Assembly: GCF_023242965.2 (NCBI RefSeq)
Contig: NZ_JALKFU020000007.1
Span: 1-35,431 of the forward strand
DNA: 35,431 nucleotides
Reading direction: 5' to 3'
Origin: Frankia sp. AgKG'84/4
GTDB taxonomy: Bacteria; Actinomycetota; Actinomycetes; Frankiales; Frankiaceae
Of the stretch, positions 15,903 to 24,175 are shown one piece after another. A program made the translations under genes and the position numbers. How positions within the stretch are numbered: the first letter of the stretch is position 1; the number at the start of each line of letters is the position of its first letter. A model generated the notes under the pieces. It was not told the origin of the DNA. It made no database searches and worked only from the letters and a program-made list of their open reading frames with translations.

Positions 15903-16811
15903 ATGGCAGACGACATCCGGTACGCGCACAACGGCGCCGTGAGCCTGGCCTACGAGGTATTCGGCGATCCGGTCCTCGCCGAGCCGCTGCTCCTGGTGAT
16001 GGGCCTGGACTTCCAGATGGTGTGGTGGCCGGAGGAGTTCATCGCCCGGCTCGTCGATGCCGGCTTCGCCGTCGTCCGGTTCGACAACCGCGATACCGGC
16101 CTGTCCAGCCACTTCGACCCGGTGCGACGCCCGAGCCCCTGGAAGGCCTACTTCGGACGCGTCCCGCCGGCGTACACGGCCCGGGACATGTTCGACGATG
16201 CCCTCGCCGTCATGGATGCCGTGGGGTGGAGCAGTGCGCACGTCCTCGGCGGCTCGATGGGCGCGGGCATCGCCCAGGCCCTGGCGGCGGAGAATCCGCA
16301 GCGGGTGCGCACTCTCATCAGTTGCATGGGCCTGCCCGCGGACGCCGGGCCGATACGCACTCTGCGCTACCTCCGGCCCGGCGTGTTCCGCACCCTGGCC
16401 CGGATCAGACCAGGCTCCTCGGACGAGGAGCAGATCGAGGCCCTGCTCGCCATCTACCGCGCCATTGCCTCGCCCGGCTATCCATTTCCCGAACAATGGG
16501 CCCGCGAGGCGGCCCGGGTCAGCCACGAGCGGCACCCTCGCGACCCATCCACCACCCAGCGCCAACTCGCCGCGGCCCGCGCGCATCGCCGCCCACGGCT
16601 GGCCACGATCACGGCCCCGACACTGGCCATCTCCGGCCAGGATGATCCGCTCATTCGCTGGCGGGGTGGCCGAGACACCGCCGCCCGCATTCCCGGCGCC
16701 CGGTTCTCGCTCTACCCCGGCATGGGCCATGCCTTTCCACGAGAGCTGTTCGAGCCCATCGTCGAGGAGATCCGCAGCGTTACCACCGGTACCAGGCCCA
16801 TCAGCGCCTGA
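15903..16811 (+). CDS. Alpha/beta hydrolase (esterase/lactonase-like)
   Basis: 302 aa with an intact triad: Ser118 in GGSMGAG, Asp247 or Asp248 in SGQDDPLI and His276 in GMGHAFP. RFDNRDTGLS near residue 60 is typical of a branch that includes aclacinomycin methylesterase RdmC-like and other secondary-metabolite esterases. It would hydrolyse a carboxyl ester or lactone in the cytoplasm. ATG 15903 lies 8 bases after GGGGGC. It is divergent from, and probably repressed by, the TetR at 15199-15846. Substrate unknown. Confidence 0.88.
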   Translation: MADDIRYAHNGAVSLAYEVFGDPVLAEPLLLVMGLDFQMVWWPEEFIARLVDAGFAVVRFDNRDTGLSSHFDPVRRPSPWKAYFGRVPPAYTARDMFDDALAVMDAVGWSSAHVLGGSMGAGIAQALAAENPQRVRTLISCMGLPADAGPIRTLRYLRPGVFRTLARIRPGSSDEEQIEALLAIYRAIASPGYPFPEQWAREAARVSHERHPRDPSTTQRQLAAARAHRRPRLATITAPTLAISGQDDPLIRWRGGRDTAARIPGARFSLYPGMGHAFPRELFEPIVEEIRSVTTGTRPISA

Positions 16812-16825
16812 ACCCGGCGCCTCGG

Positions 16826-17662
16826 TCACAGCCGGCCGGCGTGGGCGCTCCCGCCTGGCATCGGGCGGATCATGCCGTCCTGGGTGAAGGAGGCGACGAG
16901 CTGGCCGTCCGCGGTGAAGATCTCACCTCGGCCGTGGGTGCGGCCGGCGCCGGCGAAGTCGCTGTGCTGGCGCAGGAGCAGCCAGGAACCGGCGTCGCAC
17001 GGCTGGTGGAACGTGATCGTGTGGCTCAGGACGCCGGTGGAGAGCGTCACGTGCGCCTGGGACTGCCCGACGCCGAGGTGGGGACGCATCGCGGTGGCGA
17101 CGAGGAAGCTGTCGGTGGCGAACGCGATCAGTGCCCGGCTGGTCGCCGGGTCGTCGGGGGCGCCGCCCCAACGGCTCCAGACGTCCAGGTCGGGCGGCCC
17201 GACCAGGTCCGGATCGTCGATGTCGACGCCGTCGGCGATCTCGGTCCGCAGGCCGCGGGCCGGCCGGCCGGCCGGCGGCGCTGACGGCGGGGCGCTCGCC
17301 CAGGTGTCGCCGTGGCGGATCAGGTCGGGTGCCTCGGCGGAAAGCAGGGCCGTCGCCTGCGCGCACACCCGCTCCCCCTGACGGAAGGTCACCGTGGCGC
17401 TGGCGAACGAACGGCCTCGGTGGATCGGGACGACGTCGATCTCCAGCGGCTTCGCCCCCGTCGCGGCGCGGGCGAACACCGTGTGCAGCGTCGTGACCGA
17501 CAGGCCGTCCAGCCCGCTGGCCGCGGCGACGATCGCCTGCGCCAGGATCTGGCCGCCGAACACCACCGGGCCCCCGAGGGAGAGGTTCTCCGCCTGGTAG
17601 CGGTTCTCGCCGAGGCGGCTCAGCGCCAGCACACCGAGCATCGCGTCAAGATCGATATCCAT
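16826..17662 (-). CDS. Acyl-CoA thioesterase II (TesB-like)
   Basis: 278 aa from ATG 17662, with GAGGAC upstream. Double-hotdog thioesterase. The first half has GGPVVFGGQILAQAIVAA, SVTTLHTVFARAA and CAQATALLSAEAPDLIRH. The second has RPHLGVGQSQAHVTLSTG, HSDFAGAGRTHGRGEIF and ASFTQDGMIR with the Asp/Gln active-site signature. It hydrolyses acyl-CoA to free acid and CoA. It diverges from the first amidohydrolase across 78 bases that carry operator site A, so it probably belongs to the same regulon. It is paralogous to the thioesterase half of the DUF427-TesB fusion at 5189-6529, which lacks this context. Confidence 0.92.
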   Translation of the reverse strand: MDIDLDAMLGVLALSRLGENRYQAENLSLGGPVVFGGQILAQAIVAAASGLDGLSVTTLHTVFARAATGAKPLEIDVVPIHRGRSFASATVTFRQGERVCAQATALLSAEAPDLIRHGDTWASAPPSAPPAGRPARGLRTEIADGVDIDDPDLVGPPDLDVWSRWGGAPDDPATSRALIAFATDSFLVATAMRPHLGVGQSQAHVTLSTGVLSHTITFHQPCDAGSWLLLRQHSDFAGAGRTHGRGEIFTADGQLVASFTQDGMIRPMPGGSAHAGRL

Positions 17663-17703
17663 CGCCGTCCTCAGGGTCGCGGGGAGTAGTCGAAGCCTAG
17701 CCA

Positions 17704-17732
17704 TTGCGGAATACTGTGACCGTTATTAATAT
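17704..17732 (+). promoter_or_regulatory. Leaderless promoter of the first amidohydrolase
   Basis: TTGCGG (17704-17709), a 17-base spacer and TAATAT (17727-17732) form a good sigma-70-type promoter. Its start site would fall at about 17739-17741, on the ATG at 17741, giving a leaderless mRNA. Confidence 0.6.
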
Positions 17733-17747
17733 TGACGTCTATGTCAA
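17732..17747. promoter_or_regulatory. Operator site A, TTGAC-N6-GTCAA
   Basis: TTGACGTCTATGTCAA overlaps both the end of the -10 box and the ATG of the amidohydrolase (17741). It also lies 70 bases upstream of the divergent TesB thioesterase start. Four similar sites occur in this window. Confidence 0.7.
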
Positions 17748-18907
17748 ACAACGCGATCGCACCATACATCGTCGACGCGGACTCGCACTGGTCGGAGCCC
17801 GCCGACCTGTTCACCAGCCGCGCGCCCGCGAGCTACCGCGACCGCATGCCCCATGTGGAGACGGTCGACGGCGTCCGGATGTGGGTCTTCGACGGACAGC
17901 CCATGGGCATCTTCAGCGCCGGAGCGGTGATCGGCCGCGATGGCCAGAAGTCGCAGTCCGCCCAGGTCCTGACCGAGTGGACCACCGAGGACGTCCATGT
18001 CGGCGCCTACGACCCGGTCGAGCGCATCAAGGTGCTCGACGAGATCGGTATCGACGCCCAGGTGATCTTCCCGTCGACCATCGGGCTGGGCGGGCAGGGC
18101 GTCGCGGGCGCCGAGGAGTCCCTCGCCACCCTGGCGATCGAGGTCTACAACGATGGGATGGCCGAGATCCAGCAGAACTCGGGCAACCGGCTGCTGCCGC
18201 TGCCGCTGATGCCGGCCTGGAGCGTCGATGCCTGCGTCCGCGAGGCGGGCCGGGTGGCGGCCCTCGGCGCGCGGGGCGTGAACATGACCTCCGACCCGCA
18301 GGACCTCGGCGGGCCCGACCTGGCCAGCCCGGCCTGGGACCCGTTCTGGGACCTGTGTGCGCAGGCACAGCTGCCGGTGCACTTCCACATCGGCGCGAGC
18401 GTCACGGCGATGACGTTCTACGGGCACTACCCGTGGGCGTCGCAGGCGGCGGACACCAAGCTCGCGATCGGCGGCAGCCTGCTGTTCATCGGCAACGCCC
18501 GGGTCGTCACCAACCTCATCCTCGCCGGCATCTTCGACCGCCACCCGCAGCTGCGGACGGTCTCGGTCGAGAGCGGGGTCGGCTGGATTCCCTTCATCCT
18601 CGAGACGCTCGACTACGAGATGAACGAGAACGCGCCGGCCGAGCTCGCCAAGCTGAGCCGGAAGCCGTCGGAGTACTTCCGCAGCAACATCTACGCGACG
18701 TTCTGGTTCGAGCGTAACGGGGACCGACTGCCCGACCTAGTGGCGGCGGTCGGCGAGGACAACATCCTGTTCGAGACCGACTTCCCGCACCCGACCTGCC
18801 TGTATCCGGACCCGTTGGGGTCCGTGGCGCCGAAGATGGCGACCCTGTCCACCACCGCCCGCGAGAAGATCATGGGTGGAAACGCCAAAAAGCTGTACCG
18901 GCTCTGA
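17741..18907 (+). CDS. Amidohydrolase-2 family protein (ACMSD-like)
   Basis: 388 aa, metal-dependent TIM-barrel of the amidohydrolase-2 group, which includes ACMSD, gamma-resorcylate decarboxylase and C-C hydrolytic ring-opening enzymes. The opening IVDADSHW (10-17) gives the first-strand D-x-D-x-H metal site, HFHIGAS carries the central His, and FETDFPHPT the C-terminal metal Asp. It acts in the cytoplasm on a carboxylated or ketone ring compound. ATG 17741 has no ribosome-binding site and lies inside operator A, fitting a leaderless transcript. The mmsA-like gene follows 36 bases after the stop, so the two form an operon. Decarboxylase versus hydrolase cannot be told from the residues. Confidence 0.88.
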   Translation: MSNNAIAPYIVDADSHWSEPADLFTSRAPASYRDRMPHVETVDGVRMWVFDGQPMGIFSAGAVIGRDGQKSQSAQVLTEWTTEDVHVGAYDPVERIKVLDEIGIDAQVIFPSTIGLGGQGVAGAEESLATLAIEVYNDGMAEIQQNSGNRLLPLPLMPAWSVDACVREAGRVAALGARGVNMTSDPQDLGGPDLASPAWDPFWDLCAQAQLPVHFHIGASVTAMTFYGHYPWASQAADTKLAIGGSLLFIGNARVVTNLILAGIFDRHPQLRTVSVESGVGWIPFILETLDYEMNENAPAELAKLSRKPSEYFRSNIYATFWFERNGDRLPDLVAAVGEDNILFETDFPHPTCLYPDPLGSVAPKMATLSTTAREKIMGGNAKKLYRL

Positions 18908-18943
18908 GCCCACCTGACCGGCCTGACACACAGACGGGATGAC

Positions 18944-20434
18944 ATGGAGACCATCGGCCACTGGATAGCGGGAAAGCCTGTCGCGACCGGCGGCCCGTTC
19001 TCCCCGGTGTACAACCCGGCGACGGGAGAACGGGCGGCCGAGGTCTGCCTGGCGAACGAAGCCACGGTCGACGACGCCGTCCGCGCCGCGACGGCGGCGG
19101 CCGCCGACTGGTCCGACTCGACGCTCAGTCGGCGGGCCGGACTGCTGTTCCGGCTGCGCGACCTCATCGAGCGGCACCAGGATGAACTCGCCGCGATCGT
19201 CACCCGGGAACACGGAAAGGTCCACTCCGACGCGCTCGGCGAGGTGGCCCGCGGGCTGGAGAGCGTCGAGTTCGCCTGCGGGATTCCGGCGCTGCTGCGC
19301 GGGGAGTACAGCGCCGAGGTCTCCCGCGGTATCGACGTGCACACGGTGGCGCGCCCGCTCGGGGTGGTCGCCGGGATCACCCCGTTCAACTTCCCGGTGA
19401 TGGTGCCGCTGTGGATGCTGGCGAGCGCCATCGCCTGCGGGAACACCTTCGTGCTCAAGCCGTCGGAACGGGACCCGTCCGCGTCGCTTCGCCTCGCCGG
19501 GCTGATCGCCGACGCCGGCTTTCCGGACGGCGTCGTGAACGTGGTCCAGGGTGGCGCCCCGGCGGTGGACGCGCTGCTGACCCATCCCGGGGTGCAGGCG
19601 GTCTCGTTCGTCGGCAGTACGCCGGTCGCACGCCACGTGTACGAGACCGCGGCCCGCGGCGGCAAGCGGGTGCAGGCCCTCGGCGGGGCGAAGAACCACC
19701 TCGTCGTCCTGCCGGACGCCGACATCGACGGGGCCGCGGCCGCCGCGATCAGCGCCGGGTACGGCTCGGCCGGGGAGCGCTGCATGGCGATCTCCGTGGT
19801 GGTCGCGGTCGGCGCCGCCGCGGACCCGCTGGTGGCGGCGATCGCGGCGAGGATCCCGGACATCGTCGTCGGTCCCGGCGACGACGAGGCGTCGATGATG
19901 GGACCGCTGATCACCGCGGCGCACCGCGACCGGGTTCGCTCGTACGTCACCGGCGCCGAACAGGAGGGCGCGCGGGTCGTCGTCGACGGCGCCGCGGCGC
20001 CCGTCGGCGTCCCCGCCGGCGGGTTCTTCCTCGGCTGTTCGCTGGTCGACCAGGTCAGGCCGGGCATGCGGATCTACGACGACGAGATCTTCGGCCCGGT
20101 GCTGGCGGTGGTGCGCGTCGCCACGTACGAGGAGGCGGTCGCGCTGGTCAACGCCAACCCCTACGGCAACGGCGTCTCGTTGTTCACCCGTGACGGCGGC
20201 GCGGCCCGGCGGTTCCAGCGTGATGTCCAGGTCGGCATGGTCGGCGTGAACGTCGCGATCCCCGTGCCGGTCGCCTGGCACTCCTTCGGCGGCTGGAAGG
20301 CGTCCCTGTTCGGCGACAGTCCGATCTACGGACCGGCGGGCATCCGGTTCCACACCCGACCCCAGGTGGTCACCTCGAGGTGGCCCGATGCCACCCCGAG
20401 TGCCATCGATCTCGGGTTTCCGTCCGGCCGTTGA
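18944..20434 (+). CDS. mmsA: CoA-acylating methylmalonate-semialdehyde dehydrogenase-like
   Basis: 496 aa. NAD+- and CoA-dependent aldehyde dehydrogenase that turns (methyl)malonate semialdehyde into propionyl- or acetyl-CoA with loss of CO2. The nucleophile is Cys280 in GERCMA. GGAKNH has Asn251 where ordinary aldehyde dehydrogenases have the general-base Glu, the hallmark of the CoA-acylating MmsA branch. GITPFNFPVMVPLWM is typical of MmsA. ATG 18944 lies 36 bases after the amidohydrolase stop, in the same operon. In other organisms mmsA serves valine or inositol breakdown; here the context suggests an end-product aldehyde of the regulon's substrate. Confidence 0.93.
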   Translation: METIGHWIAGKPVATGGPFSPVYNPATGERAAEVCLANEATVDDAVRAATAAAADWSDSTLSRRAGLLFRLRDLIERHQDELAAIVTREHGKVHSDALGEVARGLESVEFACGIPALLRGEYSAEVSRGIDVHTVARPLGVVAGITPFNFPVMVPLWMLASAIACGNTFVLKPSERDPSASLRLAGLIADAGFPDGVVNVVQGGAPAVDALLTHPGVQAVSFVGSTPVARHVYETAARGGKRVQALGGAKNHLVVLPDADIDGAAAAAISAGYGSAGERCMAISVVVAVGAAADPLVAAIAARIPDIVVGPGDDEASMMGPLITAAHRDRVRSYVTGAEQEGARVVVDGAAAPVGVPAGGFFLGCSLVDQVRPGMRIYDDEIFGPVLAVVRVATYEEAVALVNANPYGNGVSLFTRDGGAARRFQRDVQVGMVGVNVAIPVPVAWHSFGGWKASLFGDSPIYGPAGIRFHTRPQVVTSRWPDATPSAIDLGFPSGR

Positions 20435-20435
20435 C

Positions 20436-20484
20436 GTCCCGGCGCGCCGGGACGCCGGCGCGCCAAGACGTCGGCGCGCCGGCG
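20436..20484. terminator. Back-to-back hairpins between convergent mmsA and P450
   Basis: An 18-bp perfect palindrome (GTCCCGGCG and its complement, 20436-20453) is followed by a 12-bp stem CGCCGGCGCGCC (20453-20464) pairing with 20473-20484 around AAGACGTC. Both can fold on either strand and lie between two converging genes, so bidirectional termination is likely. Confidence 0.7.
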
Positions 20485-20514
20485 CCACCAGGTCGGGATA
20501 TCCGGTCGGTGCGG

Positions 20515-21723
20515 TCAGTCGACGAGGACCGGCAGCCGCTCCCAGCCACGGACGGTCGAGGTGCGCGCCTGGCGGGCGTTGTCCTCGTCGACGGTCCATT
20601 CGGGGAAGCGGTTGAGGACCTCGTCGAGCGCGACCCGCCCCTCCAGCCGGGCGAGCGACGCGCCCAGGCAGAAGTGCGGGCCGTAGCCGAAGCTGAGGTG
20701 GCGCGGGATCCGCCGGTGGATGTCGAAGGCGTCAGCGTCGGCGAACTGCCGCCCGTCGCGGTTCGCCGAGCCGTTGAGCAGCAGGATGGCGCTGCCCTCG
20801 GGGACCGTCTGCCCGTGGTGGGTCACGTCGCGGGCCACGAGGCGGGCCTGGACGGGCGAAGGCGCCTCGTAGCGGAGCAGTTCCTCGATCGCCCCGGGAA
20901 TCAGCGACCGGTCCTGGACGAGTTCGCGACGCTGATCGGGGTGCTCGGCGAGGACCTTGCCGGTCCAGCCGATGAGCCGCGAGGTCGTCTCGTTGCCGGC
21001 GCCGGCCAGCAGGTTGACATAGGTGAGCACCTCCTCCCGGCTGAGTCGGCGGGTGGTGCCGGTCTCGTCCTCGAACTCGGCGGTGAGCAGCTCCGTCATG
21101 AGGTCGTCCGACGGGTGCTCGCTGCGCCAGTCGAGGTACTCGGAGAACAGCTCGTTCACCGCGGCGAGCGCCAGGTCTGCCGGGGCCGGCCCGTCCGGGT
21201 TGTCGTCGTCCAGGCGCATGCCCTCGTCGATCTTCTCGCGCAGCGCTTCCTGGTCGGCCTCGGGTATGCCGAGCAGGAAGCCGATCGTGCGCATCGGCAT
21301 CTGCGCGCCGAGGTCGCGGATGAAGTCGAAACCGCCGCTGCCGACCAGCGGATCGAGGCTGCGGCGGCAGAACTCCCGGACCTTGCCTTCCAGCGCGTTC
21401 ATCTTCCGCGGGGTGAACACCCGGATCAGCAGGCTGCGATGCACGTCGTGCACGGGCGGGTCCTCGAACAGGATGAGGCCCGGCGGAAGTTCGATGTCGG
21501 CCTTGATGAGCTCCAGGACCGAACCCTTGCCGGACCGGTAGGTGACCCAGTCGGACAGGGCCGGGTCGACGTCGGCGAAGCGGCTCAGCGCGTAGAAGTC
21601 GAACTTCTCGTTGTAGTAGAGCGGCGCGTCGTCGCGCATGCGGCGCCAGACCGGGTACGGGTCGGCGTCGATGCCCGCGTCATACGGGTCATAGTAGATC
21701 TCCGGACCAGTGGATACAGACAT
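20515..21723 (-). CDS. Cytochrome P450
   Basis: 402 aa from ATG 21723. Soluble bacterial class I P450 hydroxylase that needs ferredoxin and reductase, neither of which is in the window. The I-helix motif is LAGAGNETTSRL, the ExxR pair is EELLR and the heme-ligand loop is FGYGPHFCLG with Cys352. The sequence resembles actinobacterial P450s acting on steroids, terpenes or fatty acids (CYP125/CYP142-like or CYP107-like), but I cannot assign a subfamily. It diverges from the alpha/beta hydrolase at 21858, and operator site B lies between the two starts. Length is normal. Confidence 0.93.
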   Translation of the reverse strand: MSVSTGPEIYYDPYDAGIDADPYPVWRRMRDDAPLYYNEKFDFYALSRFADVDPALSDWVTYRSGKGSVLELIKADIELPPGLILFEDPPVHDVHRSLLIRVFTPRKMNALEGKVREFCRRSLDPLVGSGGFDFIRDLGAQMPMRTIGFLLGIPEADQEALREKIDEGMRLDDDNPDGPAPADLALAAVNELFSEYLDWRSEHPSDDLMTELLTAEFEDETGTTRRLSREEVLTYVNLLAGAGNETTSRLIGWTGKVLAEHPDQRRELVQDRSLIPGAIEELLRYEAPSPVQARLVARDVTHHGQTVPEGSAILLLNGSANRDGRQFADADAFDIHRRIPRHLSFGYGPHFCLGASLARLEGRVALDEVLNRFPEWTVDEDNARQARTSTVRGWERLPVLVD

Positions 21724-21826
21724 GCGAGCTCCCTCCGGCGGATGGCCGCCACGGCTGTGCACGACGTCCCCGCCGGGAGGCTGCTGTGTACCCCGCGACG
21801 ACTCCGCGAGGTTCCCGGCGAGTTGT

Positions 21827-21842
21827 TTGACTTCGACGTCAA
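21827..21842. promoter_or_regulatory. Operator site B, TTGAC-N6-GTCAA
   Basis: TTGACTTCGACGTCAA, a perfect 5+5 palindrome, lies between the divergent P450 (start 21723) and alpha/beta hydrolase (start 21858) and ends 15 bases before the hydrolase ATG. Confidence 0.72.
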
Positions 21843-21857
21843 GATTAACATCAGCGC

Positions 21858-22736
21858 ATGAGCGTCGCGATAGTCGGTGACCTGTCCGTGTCGTACGAGA
21901 TCGTGGGCGAGGGTGAGGGCCGGCCCTGGGTGATCACGCCAGGTGGCCGGTTCAGCAAGGACACTCCGGGCGTGCGGGAGCTCGCCCAGGCGCTGGCCGC
22001 GCGGGGCAACCGGGTGCTGCTCTGGGACCGGCCGAACACCGGCGCCTCGGACGTCTGTTTCACCGGGGAAACCGAGTCGGATATGCAGGCCGATGTCCTG
22101 GCCGGGCTGCTCACGGGGCTCGATCTGGCGCCGGCAGTGATCATCGGCGGGTCGGGCGGGTCGCGGGTGTCGCTGCTGACCGCCGCCCGCCATCCGCGGG
22201 TCGCCGCGGGGCTGGCGCTGTGGTGGATCAGCGGCGGCACGTTCGGTCTGATGTCCATCGGCGTGCACTATGCCGCCGGCTCGTTCGAGGCGGCGTGGCA
22301 TCGCGGGATGGCGGCGGTCGCGGACCTGCCCGAATGGGCGGAGGTCGGCCGGCGCAACCCGGCCAACCGGGCGCGGATCGCCGGGCTGGACCGGGACGAG
22401 TTCCTGGCCACGATGGAGCGGTGGATGGCCGCCTACTGCCCCCGGCCGGACCAGCCGGTCCCCGGGCTGTCCGACGCCGAGGCAACGAGGATCGACGTTC
22501 CCGCGCTCGTCTTTCGCAGCGGCGCCAGCGACGCGCACCACCGGCGCGAAACCTCCGAGCGCGTGGCCGGGCTGCTGCCGGGCGGCACTTTGGTGGAACC
22601 GCCGTGGAGTGACACGGAGTGGAACGACCGCAGCACGCCGCCGGCGCCGGTGGAGGGCCTGTTCGCGCGCTGGCCCCTGCTCGCGCCGCGTCTGCTCGAC
22701 TGGGCGGACACGTCGTTCGGGCCGACAGAAAGATAA
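21858..22736 (+). CDS. Alpha/beta hydrolase, catalytic His not evident
   Basis: 292 aa. The nucleophile elbow is GGSGGSR with Ser99, preceded by VLLWDRPNTGASD, which is typical of the branch near ring-fission C-C hydrolases and lactonases. The strand VFRSGASDAHH would carry the acid. At the place of the usual catalytic His (G-x-x-H) the sequence reads PPWSDTEWNDRS with no His. So the protein uses another residue, has a displaced His (AHH of the preceding loop), or is not a conventional hydrolase. ATG 21858 follows site B. The second amidohydrolase starts 38 bases after its stop, with its own site C between. Confidence 0.8.
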   Translation: MSVAIVGDLSVSYEIVGEGEGRPWVITPGGRFSKDTPGVRELAQALAARGNRVLLWDRPNTGASDVCFTGETESDMQADVLAGLLTGLDLAPAVIIGGSGGSRVSLLTAARHPRVAAGLALWWISGGTFGLMSIGVHYAAGSFEAAWHRGMAAVADLPEWAEVGRRNPANRARIAGLDRDEFLATMERWMAAYCPRPDQPVPGLSDAEATRIDVPALVFRSGASDAHHRRETSERVAGLLPGGTLVEPPWSDTEWNDRSTPPAPVEGLFARWPLLAPRLLDWADTSFGPTER

Positions 22737-22738
22737 TA

Positions 22739-22754
22739 TTAACCTCAGAGTCAA
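22739..22754. promoter_or_regulatory. Operator site C, imperfect TTAAC-N6-GTCAA
   Basis: TTAACCTCAGAGTCAA starts on the last base of a -10-like TAATAT (22734-22739). It lies 20 bases before the second amidohydrolase ATG. One half-site differs (TTAAC for TTGAC). The TAATATT prefix is shared with site A. Confidence 0.55.
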
Positions 22755-22774
22755 AACTTTCTACGCTGCCAGGC

Positions 22775-23965
22775 ATGGGATCGAAACTCGAGTTCCCGGT
22801 CTTCGACGCGGACAACCACCTGTACGAGACCCGGGATGCTTTCACTCGTCACCTGCCGGAGAAGTACGCGGGAACCGTCGAGTACGTCGAGGTACGCGGC
22901 CGGACCAAAATTGCCATCGGAGGGGTGATCAGCGACTACATCCCCAACCCGACCTTCGACGTCGTCGCCCACCCCGGAGCGCAGGAGGAGTACTTCCGGG
23001 TCGGAAACCCGGACGGCAAGTCCTTCCGCGAGCTCATCGGAAAGCCGATGCGCGGCATTCCGGCGTTCCGTGAGCCCGGCCCGCGGCTGGCCCTCATGGA
23101 TGAGCTCGGCGTCGACCGCGCACTGATGTTCCCGACGCTCGCGAGCCTGCTCGAGGAGCGCATGCGGCATGACCCGGAACTGACGCACGTCGTCGTCCAC
23201 GCCCTCAACGAATGGCTGCACGAAACCTGGTCCTTCGACTACGAGAGCCGAATTTTCACCACCCCGGTCATCACTCTGCCGATCGTCGAGAAGGCGATAG
23301 CGGAACTGGAGTGGGCGGCGGAGCGGGGAGCCAAGGTCGTCCTGGTCCGCCCGGCGCCGGTGCCGGGGTTTCGGGGTTCGCGCTCGTTCGCGGCACCCGA
23401 GTGCGACCCGTTCTGGCAGGCGGCCGTGGACACGGGCATCCTCGTCGCGATGCACTCCTCTGACAGCGGGTACAGCCGCTACCAGAGCGACTGGACCGGC
23501 GCGCAGGAGATGCTCCCCTTCCGACCGGATCCCTTCCTGTCCGTCACCCTCGGACATCGCCCGGTCGAGGACTCGCTCGCCGCCTTCACCTGCGGGAACG
23601 TGTTTTCCCGCTTCCCGGCGCTGAGGGTCGCGATCGTGGAGGCCGGCAGCGACTGGCTGCCCGGCCTGCTGCACCGGCTGACGGACGCTTACCAGAAGAT
23701 GCCGCAGTCCTTCGACGAGGACCCGGTCACCACGCTGAAGCGTCAGGTTTACCTCAGCCCGTTCCACGAGGACGACATCGGCGCGCTCATCGAGCTGATC
23801 GGCGCCGACCACGTCCTGTTCGGCTCGGACTATCCGCATCCCGAGGGCCTGGCCGAGCCGTGCAGTTTCGTCGACCACCTGCCGCCCGGCCTCCCGGCGG
23901 CCGACCTCCAGAACATCATGGGCGGCAATCTCGGCCGCCTACTGTCCGTGCCCGCCCTGATCTGA
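22775..23965 (+). CDS. Second amidohydrolase-2 family protein
   Basis: 396 aa TIM-barrel, paralogue-like to the 17741 gene but clearly distinct. The opening VFDADNHLYE (9-18) gives the D-x-D-x-H metal site, AMHSSDSGY the central His, and LFGSDYPHPEG the late metal Asp. ATG 22775 is chosen because the conserved strand begins 8 residues later; the frame is open upstream but runs through operator C and the preceding gene. A TAATAT -10 box at 22734 and operator C at 22739 precede it. A 13-bp hairpin follows the stop closely, so it may be transcribed alone or as the last gene of the hydrolase operon. Confidence 0.87.
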   Translation: MGSKLEFPVFDADNHLYETRDAFTRHLPEKYAGTVEYVEVRGRTKIAIGGVISDYIPNPTFDVVAHPGAQEEYFRVGNPDGKSFRELIGKPMRGIPAFREPGPRLALMDELGVDRALMFPTLASLLEERMRHDPELTHVVVHALNEWLHETWSFDYESRIFTTPVITLPIVEKAIAELEWAAERGAKVVLVRPAPVPGFRGSRSFAAPECDPFWQAAVDTGILVAMHSSDSGYSRYQSDWTGAQEMLPFRPDPFLSVTLGHRPVEDSLAAFTCGNVFSRFPALRVAIVEAGSDWLPGLLHRLTDAYQKMPQSFDEDPVTTLKRQVYLSPFHEDDIGALIELIGADHVLFGSDYPHPEGLAEPCSFVDHLPPGLPAADLQNIMGGNLGRLLSVPALI

Positions 23966-23977
23966 ACTCCTCGTCAG

Positions 23978-24015
23978 CCGCCGGGCCGCCGCCCGCTCCC
24001 CCGGCGGCCCGGCGG
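23978..24015 (+). terminator. 13-bp hairpin after the second amidohydrolase
   Basis: CCGCCGGGCCGCC (23978-23990) pairs perfectly with 24003-24015 over a 12-base loop, beginning 13 bases after the stop codon. It is a likely terminator without a T-tract. Confidence 0.65.
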
Positions 24016-24070
24016 TGCGTTCCCCCACGGGTCGCGGGCCAGGTTCCGCGGGTCGGGATGGTCACCCGCA

Positions 24071-24096
24071 GCTAATAGCCCCAACGGGCTATTAGC
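24071..24096 (+). terminator. A/T-rich 11-bp perfect hairpin
   Basis: GCTAATAGCCC (24071-24081) pairs exactly with GGGCTATTAGC (24086-24096) around CAAC. It may be a second terminator or a dimeric-repressor operator; the A/T-rich outer part is unusual in this GC-rich DNA. Confidence 0.5.
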
Positions 24097-24128
24097 AGAT
24101 GGCCAGCCGCCGGAGCCCATGGTAAAAA

Positions 24129-24144
24129 CTGACTTCGACGTCGA
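24129..24144. promoter_or_regulatory. Operator site D, CTGAC-N6-GTCGA
   Basis: CTGACTTCGACGTCGA matches site B at 14 of 16 bases. Its core TTCGACGTCGAA (24134-24145) is a perfect 12-bp palindrome. It follows the A-rich hexamer TAAAAA and lies 168 bases upstream of the substrate-binding-protein gene. Confidence 0.5.
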
Positions 24145-24175
24145 AATGCTGTGATTTTGAACTCTCTGACTGCCG

